Made by a program: the position numbers and the translations under genes
NCBI RefSeq assembly: GCF_009728935.1
Contig: NZ_CP034235.1
Coordinates: 6,089,501-6,153,500, forward strand
Source: Paenibacillus psychroresistens
GTDB taxonomy: Bacteria; Bacillota; Bacilli; Paenibacillales; NBRC-103111
DNA length: 64,000 bases
Direction of reading: 5' to 3'
Part shown: piece after piece, positions 38,035 through 46,000 of the stretch
Position numbering within the stretch: the stretch's first letter is position 1
Layout of the letters: each line of letters begins with the position of its first letter
The notes under the pieces: model-generated
The model's input: the letters and a program-made list of their open reading frames with translations, nothing else
What the model was told of the DNA's origin: nothing
Databases searched by the model: none

Positions 38035-39048
38035 TCACTTAACAATTACATTACTAGAATACTTATTAAGCCGATCCAAAACTCGCTGTTTATCTTTACC
38101 TTGCAAAGGTGTTGGTTGATAATTGTTTTCACCTTTTTTAGAAGTTACACTGCATGGAATGACATTTATAGATTCGGTAAAGGTGTTAGTATCCGTTTTG
38201 GAAAACTTGACTTGGAGAATAAAAGTATCTTTGTCAGTTGGATTCCTATTTCCACCAAATACAAAATTTGCTAGACTGTACGCGATGTACTTTCCTTTAT
38301 ATTTCTCTAATCCCTGAATAACGTGAGGATGATGCCCCAGAACTAAATCTACGCCATTGTCGATACTAAAGTGGGCAATATTCTTCTGTGTTGCATTCGG
38401 ATAATTATCTCGCTCTATACCCCAATGGTAGGAAGCAATGATTATAGCAGCACCTTGATCCTTTAGCTTTTTAATTGACTTTAGGATGTTTGTCTTGGCA
38501 GTAGCGTTATGTGTCCATCCCGTATATCCGAACATCCCTACTTTTACACCATCTACCTCTTTTATAGATGTGTTGTCATAGCCAAAGAATGCTATTTCGT
38601 GATCTTTTAATGTCGCCATCGTATCCTTATAGCCTTTGTCAAAATAATCCAACGTGTGATTGTTAGCCAAATTGACTACCTCAACACTGCCATCTGTTAG
38701 GATACTTGCGTACTCCGGTTTACCGTGAAATTTGAATGTTTTAGTTGCACGCTTAGTCGCTGTAGTTAACGTAGTTTCCAAGTTAGCAATTGTGATGTCA
38801 TCCTTCGATAAAATATCATAGACATTTTTATAGGGGTAGCTATAATCATCTTTGACAGACTTTAAAACAGTGTCAAATCTCCCCTTTGTGCCGAAGTCAT
38901 CATCATAACCTAATGTGTTATCGCCAACTGCACTAATAAGAATATCTTGTGACTCGCCTATTATTTTCTCCGCTGAATAAACATGAGCTATAGGGGTACT
39001 AACCAATAAAATTGTAACTAGTAAAGCTATTAAGAAATTAGTTGGCAT
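38035..39048 (-). CDS. CapA-family protein (metallophosphatase-like fold), secreted
   Basis: This 337-residue protein has an N-terminal signal sequence (LIALLVTILLVSTPIAHVYS, cleavage near YSA). The mature part shows the CapA pattern: ILISAVGDNTLG at the start, IANLETTLT, VVNLANNHTLDYF, and HHPHVIQGLEKYKGKYIAYS with Asp/His/Asn metal-type ligands. CapA proteins take part in poly-gamma-glutamate or capsule synthesis or export in Bacillus. Many relatives outside that operon are of unknown function, and no capB or capC gene is present here. GGGAG precedes the ATG. Confidence 0.88.
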   Translation of the reverse strand: MPTNFLIALLVTILLVSTPIAHVYSAEKIIGESQDILISAVGDNTLGYDDDFGTKGRFDTVLKSVKDDYSYPYKNVYDILSKDDITIANLETTLTTATKRATKTFKFHGKPEYASILTDGSVEVVNLANNHTLDYFDKGYKDTMATLKDHEIAFFGYDNTSIKEVDGVKVGMFGYTGWTHNATAKTNILKSIKKLKDQGAAIIIASYHWGIERDNYPNATQKNIAHFSIDNGVDLVLGHHPHVIQGLEKYKGKYIAYSLANFVFGGNRNPTDKDTFILQVKFSKTDTNTFTESINVIPCSVTSKKGENNYQPTPLQGKDKQRVLDRLNKYSSNVIVK

Positions 39049-39094
39049 TTACGCATCTCCCTATTTTGTTGAATAATGATAGATATTGCCTCAG

Positions 39095-40534
39095 TTAGAC
39101 GGTTTCCTTATTTTCCACATAAGTAATCGCTTGTTTACCCATCTGATCCCAAGCCTCTATAAAAGGCTTCTTTTCAACTTTTTCTGTTATACCATTGGGG
39201 TCGTTGATGTAGATAAATTTATCGTCGTAACCGACAATCAGAACAGAATGCTCTTTTCGAGTAATCGTCATTTCGCCGCCTGGCGTGATCCACAGCTGAT
39301 AATCCTCTGGTTTCAAAGCTTCAAACTTCATATTCGTAATGATCCATACAGGAACACCGCGGTTAATGAAATAAAGGATGTCTTGAAATTCAGCCCCTGT
39401 TAAATCTATAATTCGATCAGGCAAATAAGATTCAGCAAGTTCAGCAATTGGCCCATGATAAACACCGAAACCTGGTTTGTTGAACGTTTCCATATCACCG
39501 ACAAATCCAACATTGGGATCTCCGAAATAAATTCGCCCATCTTTTTCTTTGTATTCCGTAGGGTCCTTCTTGATCTCTTTTGCCAATTGCATTTTATCCA
39601 CTATTACGCCTGCATGCTGCAATAACATGGTTAGCGCTGTCACTTCACAACCCCGAGCAAGCTCTGGCAGCTGAAGGACATGTGGGGCTTCAATATAGAT
39701 TGCCGTTTGCTGTGGTTCTTGATTGTTCCAAACCTTTTGATTCTTTAGTGAAAAATACACAGAGCTATTAACATATTGTTTGGCGTAGACGACCGATTCA
39801 GCGTAACTCTTCAAGTCTATTAAAAACTTCTCATTCTGATAAACACGATATGGTAAATAATTATCCCAAGCTAAAGCACCATCCTCCCCCACGATTGAAG
39901 CATGATGTAACCTCTCAGCATGTTTAATCGCATTGTCTAATTGAACGAATCCTTCGACAAAAATTTGATCCTTATAAACCGTAAAAGGGAGACCTTGTTT
40001 AAGTTTGGCAAACTTTATTGGGATATTATCCTCATTCACTTTAATTCCCCCGCCGTTGATAGTGATAAATCCGTTAGTATAAGTCACGTTTTGGTTTAAA
40101 GCTTCTGCAATTGCCCTAAGCGGTACATAGGTCTTATTACTTCTCATCTGCACGGGTGCTAGCAATGGTATGATTTTACCGTTAACCTTTAATGCTGCTT
40201 TGCCAATAATCAGTTCAATTTGAGTCTGATATGTATTAATGATGACTGAATGTGTTGTGTCATTCCAAGTAATCTGAGTCCCTAAATGTTTACTCAAAAA
40301 ACGTAGAGGGACGAACGTAATGTCATGTTCTACAAATGGAGCCTCAATCGAATAAATCGCATCACTTACGTAGGCAAGATTACTATTGATATATAAAACA
40401 ATATTTGTTGCTTTAACTGCTGAAAGAACATTTCTGCTTATTAAAAAACTGTTCGATATTTGGAAAATACAAAATATTAAAATAATAAAGGATAATTTAC
40501 GAGTTTTATTTTTTATGATCGTATCCTCCCCCAA
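39095..40534 (-). CDS. Secreted C39-like peptidase with copper-amine-oxidase-type N-terminal domains
   Basis: The frame of 479 residues has a signal sequence (KLSFIILIFCIFQISNSFLI), two copies of a stalk domain (FVEHDITFVPLRFLSKHLGT and MRSNKTYVPLRAIAEALNQN), then a papain-like C39-type domain: GCEVTALTMLL (Cys nucleophile), EHSVLIVGYDD (His) and YINDPNG (Asp). It is probably a cell-surface peptidase or bacteriocin-type processing enzyme. The start is odd. The TTG at 40534 lies before the strong GGGGGAGG, and no ATG, GTG or TTG follows it at normal spacing, only ATC/ATA. A perfect 42-bp palindrome covers the promoter region. Confidence 0.8.
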   Translation of the reverse strand: MGEDTIIKNKTRKLSFIILIFCIFQISNSFLISRNVLSAVKATNIVLYINSNLAYVSDAIYSIEAPFVEHDITFVPLRFLSKHLGTQITWNDTTHSVIINTYQTQIELIIGKAALKVNGKIIPLLAPVQMRSNKTYVPLRAIAEALNQNVTYTNGFITINGGGIKVNEDNIPIKFAKLKQGLPFTVYKDQIFVEGFVQLDNAIKHAERLHHASIVGEDGALAWDNYLPYRVYQNEKFLIDLKSYAESVVYAKQYVNSSVYFSLKNQKVWNNQEPQQTAIYIEAPHVLQLPELARGCEVTALTMLLQHAGVIVDKMQLAKEIKKDPTEYKEKDGRIYFGDPNVGFVGDMETFNKPGFGVYHGPIAELAESYLPDRIIDLTGAEFQDILYFINRGVPVWIITNMKFEALKPEDYQLWITPGGEMTITRKEHSVLIVGYDDKFIYINDPNGITEKVEKKPFIEAWDQMGKQAITYVENKETV

Positions 40535-40539
40535 ACTAA

Positions 40540-40581
40540 ATACGAATTGTATCGTAATTTATATTACGATACAATTCGTAT
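40540..40581. promoter_or_regulatory. Perfect 42-bp inverted repeat, likely operator or hairpin
   Basis: Nineteen-base arms (ATACGAATTGTATCGTAAT and its exact complement) are separated by TTAT. Each arm also contains TACGA-N6-TCGTA, a half-site style seen in TetR-type operators. It lies directly upstream of the C39-like gene. No regulator gene is adjacent. Confidence 0.6.
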
Positions 40582-40770
40582 CAAGTCAAGGTGCTTTTTG
40601 CCCGATATGCCGTTAAGAAAAACCACATGAGAACAAACATATAAGAGCTATTAAGTGAAAAAAACTGCGGAACTAGAAAAAAATGTCTGGAACCAATAAT
40701 AAAAAAATTATTTAAGCTAATAATATGAACCGAGTTGAATTAAAGGCTGAAAGGAGATTCACATAATCAC

Positions 40771-41202
40771 ATGAAAAGAAAAAAGACTTTAATCATTGCA
40801 GTAGTGGTAGCAGTAGTAGTACTAATCACTGGAGGCGCTTATGCGTATCAGCCGGTGTCGGCACAAGAGGAAATCAAGCGAACCGCTCTCCTGCAGCACG
40901 ATATCAGCATCCCCGGGCGCGAGGTCATCCAGGATCGCGTCGACTTCGCTCCGGGAGTGGTGTCCCCCACGCACTCGCATCCGGGCGAGGAAATCGCCTA
41001 TGTCCTCAAAGGTTCGCTGAAGTATGAAGTCCAGGGTATGTCACCGGTGACGCTCAAGGCTGGAGAAAACTTGTTCATCCCGGCTGGATCAGTCCACAGG
41101 GCAACGAACGTCGGCAAAGAAACCGCCTCGGAGCTAGCCACGTATGTCGTCGAGAAAGGGAAAGAACTCCTTATTATACATCCATCTACGGTGCTTCCGT
41201 AG
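40771..41202 (+). CDS. Cupin-domain protein with N-terminal membrane anchor or signal
   Basis: This 143-residue protein has a Lys-rich start and a hydrophobic segment (LIIAVVVAVVVLITGGAYAY), then a cupin: SPTHSHPGEEIAYVLKGSL with two His and a Glu, and ENLFIPAGSVHRATN with the second-motif His, as for metal binding. It is probably exported or membrane tethered. Function is unknown. The cupin part is clearly richer in G and C than the first 40 codons and the surrounding DNA. A terminator follows. Confidence 0.8.
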   Translation: MKRKKTLIIAVVVAVVVLITGGAYAYQPVSAQEEIKRTALLQHDISIPGREVIQDRVDFAPGVVSPTHSHPGEEIAYVLKGSLKYEVQGMSPVTLKAGENLFIPAGSVHRATNVGKETASELATYVVEKGKELLIIHPSTVLP

Positions 41203-41225
41203 CAAGAAAATAGTCAAAGATAAAT

Positions 41226-41261
41226 GAGCCTCTAGAATCACTTCTAAGGCTCGTTTTCTTT
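41226..41261 (+). terminator. Rho-independent terminator after the cupin gene
   Basis: GAGCCT-C-TAGAA pairs with TTCTA-AGGCTC around a four-base loop, followed by GTTTTCTTT, about 25 bases after the stop codon. Confidence 0.8.
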
Positions 41262-41310
41262 ATCGGGAGTAAGCGGCCTTTTACTCACTTATTTCACACT
41301 CCTTGTTTGG

Positions 41311-41544
41311 CTATTCTTCTTCAATATAGAACGCATCATATTTCTTCATAGTCTCTAATAATTTCTCGAAATTATTGCTAAAAACTTCTGGTTTTTCTAC
41401 TCCATTTATAAAAATCTTTATCTCAAATATCCCTTTAATTTTTCGCTTTATTGTTACATAGCCATCAGAAGTATCGTTTTTAACAACTGTTCCGAGATTA
41501 ATTAATTTAATAACTTCAGCTTTTGTTACTGGTTTCTTGTTCAT
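41311..41544 (-). CDS. Small hypothetical protein
   Basis: The 77-residue protein starts at the ATG at 41544 behind GGGAGTG. It has a mixed Lys-rich N-terminus (MNKKPVTKAEVIKLINLGTV) and an acidic C-terminus (YDAFYIEEE). It is predicted soluble, with strand-like stretches YVTIKRKIKG and IFEIKIFING. No family is recognised. It follows the GNAT gene by about 35 bases on the same strand. Confidence 0.6.
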   Translation of the reverse strand: MNKKPVTKAEVIKLINLGTVVKNDTSDGYVTIKRKIKGIFEIKIFINGVEKPEVFSNNFEKLLETMKKYDAFYIEEE

Positions 41545-41580
41545 GCGATTCACTCCCATAATATTCGGATAATGCCATTT

Positions 41581-42021
41581 TCAAAATCCATTTTTCATCA
41601 TTTTTAAATGCGGTATTCCTATCTCTATAAATTTATCACCCATTTTTAGATAATTAAGTTTTTCGTAAAATGGTATGGCAGTTTCACGTGCGATTAACAC
41701 AATAGTATTATAACCTAAACCTTTTGCTATTTGTTCTGCAAAGTTAACCATCTTCCTACCTACATTCTGACCTCTTACAGATTCATCTACTGCAACTTGC
41801 TTCATTTGCATAGTGGTTTCGTTAATCCTCTTGAGAATAAGTACGCCAATAGTCACCAAATCAATTGTTGCACAAATATGATAATAATTTATTTCTTCTT
41901 GTAAATTGTCATCAAATATATTTAAACCCAAGGGTTTTCTAAGTATCTTATCTCTTAATTCAACTGCAGATTTATATTTCGGCGAACCCCATTCCACTCT
42001 TTCTACCACAATATTTCCCAA
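41581..42021 (-). CDS. GNAT-family N-acetyltransferase
   Basis: This 146-residue protein shows the acetyl-CoA-binding pattern MKQVAVDESVRGQNVGRKMV, with R-G-Q-N-V-G-R as the pyrophosphate loop, and the C-terminal AIPFYEKLNYLKMGDKF. It acetylates an unknown amine substrate. It most likely starts at a TTG at 42021 immediately after the acyltransferase stop codon, with GGAGGAGG about eight bases ahead. The two genes are probably translationally coupled. Confidence 0.85.
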   Translation of the reverse strand: MGNIVVERVEWGSPKYKSAVELRDKILRKPLGLNIFDDNLQEEINYYHICATIDLVTIGVLILKRINETTMQMKQVAVDESVRGQNVGRKMVNFAEQIAKGLGYNTIVLIARETAIPFYEKLNYLKMGDKFIEIGIPHLKMMKNGF

Positions 42022-43140
42022 TCATAGTCCTCCTCCTGCTGGATATGCCCGTTTTCTTTTCTTAGTCATTGGGTCCCTTAACTTCATCATTGGCACCTCA
42101 TAATACCTATGCATCAAATAAGTGAACGATATCAGCATTATCAGCGAAAACATTAGTAAATACAAGCTGTGGCCGATGCTGTTGGTCGTATTTTCTCGGC
42201 TGAACCAGACGTATATATTCCAATGAAACAAATAATAGCCATAGCTTTGGGAGCTGATGAAGCGGAAGACGGTCCATATTTTTGGAAAATGGTCCATACG
42301 TTGAATATGTACTTCCATAAAGGCGATCAACATCGCGATAAACAAGGATACGAAACTGAACAATAACGTTCGGTTAAACCAGGAATGATCCATTGTTTGA
42401 TCCTGTATTCCGGTGTAAACCAAGTAACCGCCGAAATAGGTCAGCCCGACAAGCGTAAGCAGCAAGGACACTTTCCCTGCGATATATTTTCGATAGATAC
42501 CAGAGTAGTACGTTTTGATACCCGCCAGAATAACACCGAATACGAGGCTGTCGAGACGAAGTGGAATTTGTTTGCGCACCCCGTAATCCCAAACCGGCTG
42601 ACTATGTGACACTTCGACCATCCGCAGAATGAGCGGGATTATGACGAACAGAGACGTAATGACGAAGAATGCAAGACGTTTATTACGAAATTTACCTACA
42701 AAATGAAGCGGAAGTGGAATTAGTAGATAAAACCATTCCTCAATCGACAAGCTCCACGAAATCGGCAAAAATGATAAATCCTGTTCGTTGAAGTTTTGCA
42801 GAAAGATCAGGTTCGTGGCATCCATATGCTGATTAAAAAACAAGTACGTTGTAACCACCGCAAAGTAATATAGAGGCAGCGTCCGGAACCAGCGGCGGAG
42901 ATAGAAATTTTTCAGCCCTGAGAACGAACCGCTTTCAACGATGTCTTGCAACAAAATTCTGCCGATCAAAAAACCACTTAAAACAAAAAACAACTCTACC
43001 GCCAAGTAGCCTGCCACATAGTTGATAGGGTTAAAGTCGTAGTATTTCATAAAAAAGAACCCGAGTCCATGGCAAAATAAGACAAGCAAAATAGCCGTGC
43101 TGCGGACAATATCCAATCCGGCATTGCGTTCCATTATCAT
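42022..43140 (-). CDS. Acyltransferase 3 family membrane protein (OafA/YrhL type)
   Basis: This 372-residue protein with about ten membrane helices begins MIMERNAGLDIVRSTAILLV. The catalytic-type motif RSTAILLVLFCHGLGFFF contains the His conserved in the family, and GYLAVELFFVLSGFLIGR follows. The C-terminal tail is basic. Such proteins O-acylate cell-surface glycans or lipids. The start lies behind GAAGGAG, with two close ATGs. It is followed directly by a GNAT gene. The substrate is unknown. Confidence 0.9.
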   Translation of the reverse strand: MIMERNAGLDIVRSTAILLVLFCHGLGFFFMKYYDFNPINYVAGYLAVELFFVLSGFLIGRILLQDIVESGSFSGLKNFYLRRWFRTLPLYYFAVVTTYLFFNQHMDATNLIFLQNFNEQDLSFLPISWSLSIEEWFYLLIPLPLHFVGKFRNKRLAFFVITSLFVIIPLILRMVEVSHSQPVWDYGVRKQIPLRLDSLVFGVILAGIKTYYSGIYRKYIAGKVSLLLTLVGLTYFGGYLVYTGIQDQTMDHSWFNRTLLFSFVSLFIAMLIAFMEVHIQRMDHFPKIWTVFRFISSQSYGYYLFHWNIYVWFSRENTTNSIGHSLYLLMFSLIMLISFTYLMHRYYEVPMMKLRDPMTKKRKRAYPAGGGL

Positions 43141-43251
43141 GTTCTCCTTCCATTAACGAAAATATTGTAATCACATACTTATAAATATATAGTATATTAA
43201 TTCCAATATGCTAACCAAGACTCTATAATTTGGAAGCTTCCATCAGGATAT

Positions 43252-43274
43252 AAAAAAACCTCCTCTTCAGGAAG
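43252..43274 (-). terminator. Rho-independent terminator after the DUF975 gene
   Basis: CTTCCT-GAAG-AGGAGG forms a six-base-pair stem with one G-T pair, followed by seven T on the minus strand. Confidence 0.68.
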
Positions 43275-43305
43275 TCTTCCAGTTTATTATTTATTTAAGG
43301 CTTTT

Positions 43306-44067
43306 TTACACCATTAAATTAAGTTCAGACCTTGTGCAAACCCCATCGTCCAGCGCCTGTTGACGCAGTACCAAGTAAAGCTCTGCTTCAGTCGAATTGA
43401 CATACGGGAAGACGAATAAGACACCGATACCACATGCAAGTGTACCAAGCAAGTACCAGCCGATAAAGGAAAGATCCAACACGAACATGTTCCACTTTTG
43501 TCCACGGGTCATTTGGATGCTTAGTGCTATAGCACGTTTCGTTCCAATATTTGCATTATCAGCCAAAATGTAAGGCACTAAGCTGTATGAATAAGCCTTA
43601 ACGATTCCCGGCACAATGAGCAACAGGAACCACAAAAAGTTGAGAAAAGCACTCCAAAACATTCCTTTAACGATCGCTAAATACTTCTCTTTTTTAAACG
43701 AGTACCCTAAATAATTCATGTTCACATCTTCTTGCGCAGCTTGTTTAAAATATTGTCTAACTCCTACCTCGAGTGGAACGATGAGAAAAAAGCGAAAAGC
43801 TAATGCAATCAATCCAGCAATAATCGCAAAAATAATAATGATAACTAATAGTGCTCCATTCAGCCAATCGCCTATTCCATCAAAAAATCCAGATAAATTC
43901 ATAGATGACCCATTGTTTCCTATGCTCCCGCTAAAACTTGAATTGAATGAACAACTTGGAATCCCCCCACTGATAATCGCCAATACTAGGCTTACAAGAA
44001 ACGCCTTCCAATACGATGTTCTCAATACTTGCTTTGCCTTTTCCTTCAATTCCTTACGCGTCCACAT
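43306..44067 (-). CDS. DUF975 family membrane protein
   Basis: This 253-residue membrane protein has several hydrophobic helices. The N-terminus MWTRKELKEKAKQVLRTSYW and the motifs VPGIVKAYSYSLVPYILADN and QMTRGQKWNMFVLDLSFIGW identify the DUF975 family, whose function is unknown. A Ser/Gly/Asn-rich external loop (SSFSGSIGNNGSS) lies after the first helix. It stands alone on the minus strand and ends in a terminator. Confidence 0.9.
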   Translation of the reverse strand: MWTRKELKEKAKQVLRTSYWKAFLVSLVLAIISGGIPSCSFNSSFSGSIGNNGSSMNLSGFFDGIGDWLNGALLVIIIIFAIIAGLIALAFRFFLIVPLEVGVRQYFKQAAQEDVNMNYLGYSFKKEKYLAIVKGMFWSAFLNFLWFLLLIVPGIVKAYSYSLVPYILADNANIGTKRAIALSIQMTRGQKWNMFVLDLSFIGWYLLGTLACGIGVLFVFPYVNSTEAELYLVLRQQALDDGVCTRSELNLMV

Positions 44068-44145
44068 TCAATATCATTCCCTTCGTCGCAGTTCCATATA
44101 TTAACACCTAATGTAACACAATTTACTGTATGTAATCATTTGAAT

Positions 44146-44229
44146 CTATATATCAATTAAATTTAATCTATTTTTTATAGATCTATTTGCGTTTAATGCT
44201 CCATCAATATCAAGGAATATTATCTTCAT
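44146..44229 (-). pseudogene. N-terminal fragment of a HAD-type hydrolase gene
   Basis: An ATG at 44229 behind GGAGGTG begins MKIIFLDIDGALNANRSI and stops after 27 residues. FLDIDG is the nucleophile motif of HAD phosphatases, and the related N-terminus MKVIFLDIDGVLN is common. The rest of the gene is missing, so this is a truncated remnant. Confidence 0.5.
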
Positions 44230-44276
44230 AATTTCACCTCCTAATTTAATAAGCCTTTAAAAGCAATATTTCATTT

Positions 44277-44640
44277 TCAATTATATTGGATATTAAATGC
44301 TTTAAACTTATTGATCTTCTTAAATTGATCCTGACCAACGTTACCCACACTAATAGTATTCTTATCAATCCACTGTGTGGTAAACTCACTATTTGAAATA
44401 TAGATATTACCACTAAGATTTTTCAATTCATTGCCATGTTGAATAATTGATAACTAAACTAGACCATTCTTCTAGTTCCGTCATATTTACTCCTATAAAT
44501 ATAGTTTTTGAATAGATTCTGATAATCCTAAAAGTTGTTCCAATCCATATGTTCTATCTCTTCTGTATTTTTAATGTTATTAAACCATTCCAAAATGTAA
44601 TATTTGTACGTCACGATACCAGTTTTTCTACTTTTGACTT
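44277..44640 (-). pseudogene. Degenerate small gene(s) with frameshifts
   Basis: An ATG at 44484 behind AGGAG opens MTELEEWSSLVINY. The reading continues in the +1 frame with HGNELKNLSGNIYISNSEFT and on to FNIQYN before a stop at 44277. Farther upstream (about 44500-44620) two more frames, YKYYILEWFNNIKN and GLEQLLGLSESIQKLYL, overlap the same way. This suggests one or two old genes broken by single-base shifts. The family is unknown. Confidence 0.45.
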
Positions 44641-44648
44641 AATTGCTT

Positions 44649-44849
44649 TTATCTAAAAAATATCTGTCTAGCAACTAAACCAATTATTGCAACAAGAAAC
44701 ATTGCCCCTAACACAACAACAAAGCCAACAAAAAAATCATAGATAAATGAACGAGTTGGTTCAGGCTGTTGATTCATTAACATTTCAATTTTGGTCTCAA
44801 CTTTTGTCAAACGCTCTCTTAATTCTTGAATTTCATTATCTTCAGACAT
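44649..44849 (-). CDS. Small membrane-anchored protein with acidic coil
   Basis: This 66-residue protein starts at the ATG at 44849 behind AGGAGCG. Residues 1-30 are charged and heptad-like (EIQELRERLTKVETKIEMLM), then comes a C-terminal membrane helix (FFVGFVVVLGAMFLVAIIGL) with a basic tail. This is a tail-anchored layout. It is not a family I recognise. Confidence 0.6.
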   Translation of the reverse strand: MSEDNEIQELRERLTKVETKIEMLMNQQPEPTRSFIYDFFVGFVVVLGAMFLVAIIGLVARQIFFR

Positions 44850-44947
44850 GTATTCGCTCCTAATCCCTATAATATACTCCAACAACCCCAACTCTGTTAG
44901 TTATCGATTAATGATATCAATTCCTCTTGAAATCCTTGTTTTATTTG

Positions 44948-45118
44948 TTATTTTGTAAAGGGCATTAGTGTTCCAATTATTGAATAAAGCAAGAAAAGAT
45001 AAAATAATTTAGGAATTATAATTTTCTCTGTAACCATGTATCTTTTAAAAATATAATAAGTAAAAATAACTGTAGGCAAATAAACAATACCATAACCTAA
45101 TAAATCTAAAAATTTCAA
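44948..45118 (-). CDS. Small hydrophobic protein, possible
   Basis: This 56-residue frame starts at a TTG at 45118 preceded by AAGGTGATG. It encodes two hydrophobic stretches (YGIVYLPTVIFTYYIF and KLFYLFLLYSIIGTLMPF) separated by KRYMVTEK. It lies in an AT-rich gap and has no relatives in the window, so coding is plausible rather than certain. Confidence 0.4.
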   Translation of the reverse strand: MKFLDLLGYGIVYLPTVIFTYYIFKRYMVTEKIIIPKLFYLFLLYSIIGTLMPFTK

Positions 45119-45469
45119 ATTTTATCATCACCTTAATCGTTAAAATCATTAATCACAATAGTACATCAATATACATACCACGTTTTGTGTTTTCAGGAAA
45201 AAATCTGTTTCAAAACAATCATACCAAGTTTCGCCAAATTAGTATATGAAATGTATATTGAAATTTCAATCGTTTCCCCCTAACAACGCTCTCTGCCTAT
45301 CAGTTCTTCCGCCTACCGGAAACACAAAAAAGCTTAGCAATGTAACTAGCCCCCACCTTTACACTAACTAAATCTTCTTTGTATAATCACGTTACTCTCA
45401 TTTTCTCCATATCCCATAATCATGTTCACATGAATTCTTCATTTCATCACTACTGTTATCCGCTTCATC
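45119..45469. other. AT-rich gap without recognisable features
   Basis: I find no gene, hairpin of note or repeat in this 351-base stretch between the small hydrophobic protein gene and the group II intron remnant. Confidence 0.5.
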
Positions 45470-45999
45470 TAGAGTAAAAGGCTGAATATTATTTCAGCCT
45501 CTCCTCATCAAACCGTACGTGAAGTTTTCCTTCATACGGCTTTCCGATGTTCATCATTCATGTGCATGCAAATTACAATAACGTTTTTAATCCACATTGC
45601 TTGGCAGTGTATTTAACTTCTTGCAATGAACCCATCCATCTTCTGCGTTGTCTTTTCTTGGCATACCAGCGGGTTAGTCGTTGCAGGATGTACCAGTCCA
45701 GCTTTGCTAACTTTAGCTGGCTGTAGTTCGTGTAATAGTAGTTTCTCCATCCTTGAATCTTTGGATTGAGCCATTCCACATGTTCCAATAAGGAGCGTGA
45801 TCGCATGCTGGGCGGTGCAAGCCTTTCCTTGACCACTTCTCGAATGCGCTCTTCTGCCTTTCTAGTTAACCATGCCCCATTTGTTCAGGCGAAATGGATC
45901 CGTCCCTGAACACGCCGCCAAACTAAATAGACTGCCCACAAGTCAGTTCGACTTATGAAGCAGCCTTGCGCTTGTTCGAAGCATTTTCTATCCCTGCAC
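45470..45999 (-). mobile_element. Internally deleted group II intron
   Basis: The minus strand carries a GTGCAGGGA start (45999 down) typical of intron 5' ends, immediately after the GH88 stop codon. A reverse-transcriptase/maturase tail (45573 to about 45890), domain V (about 45511-45543, GCCGTATGA and TCACGTACGGTT) and a domain VI hairpin at 45479-45500 follow. Total length is about 530 bases, against 2 kb or more for an intact intron, so most of the reverse transcriptase is gone. It is immobile unless helped in trans. Confidence 0.72.
45573..45836 (-). pseudogene. Group II intron reverse transcriptase/maturase, C-terminal fragment
   Basis: About 87 residues correspond to the maturase-specific domain: LNPKIQGWRNYYYTNYSQLK, and KLDWYILQRLTRWYAKKRQ with RRRWMGSL. 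The frame reads back to about 45890 (AEERIREV) and then hits a stop, so the polymerase part is missing. Confidence 0.85.
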
Positions 46000-46000
46000 C

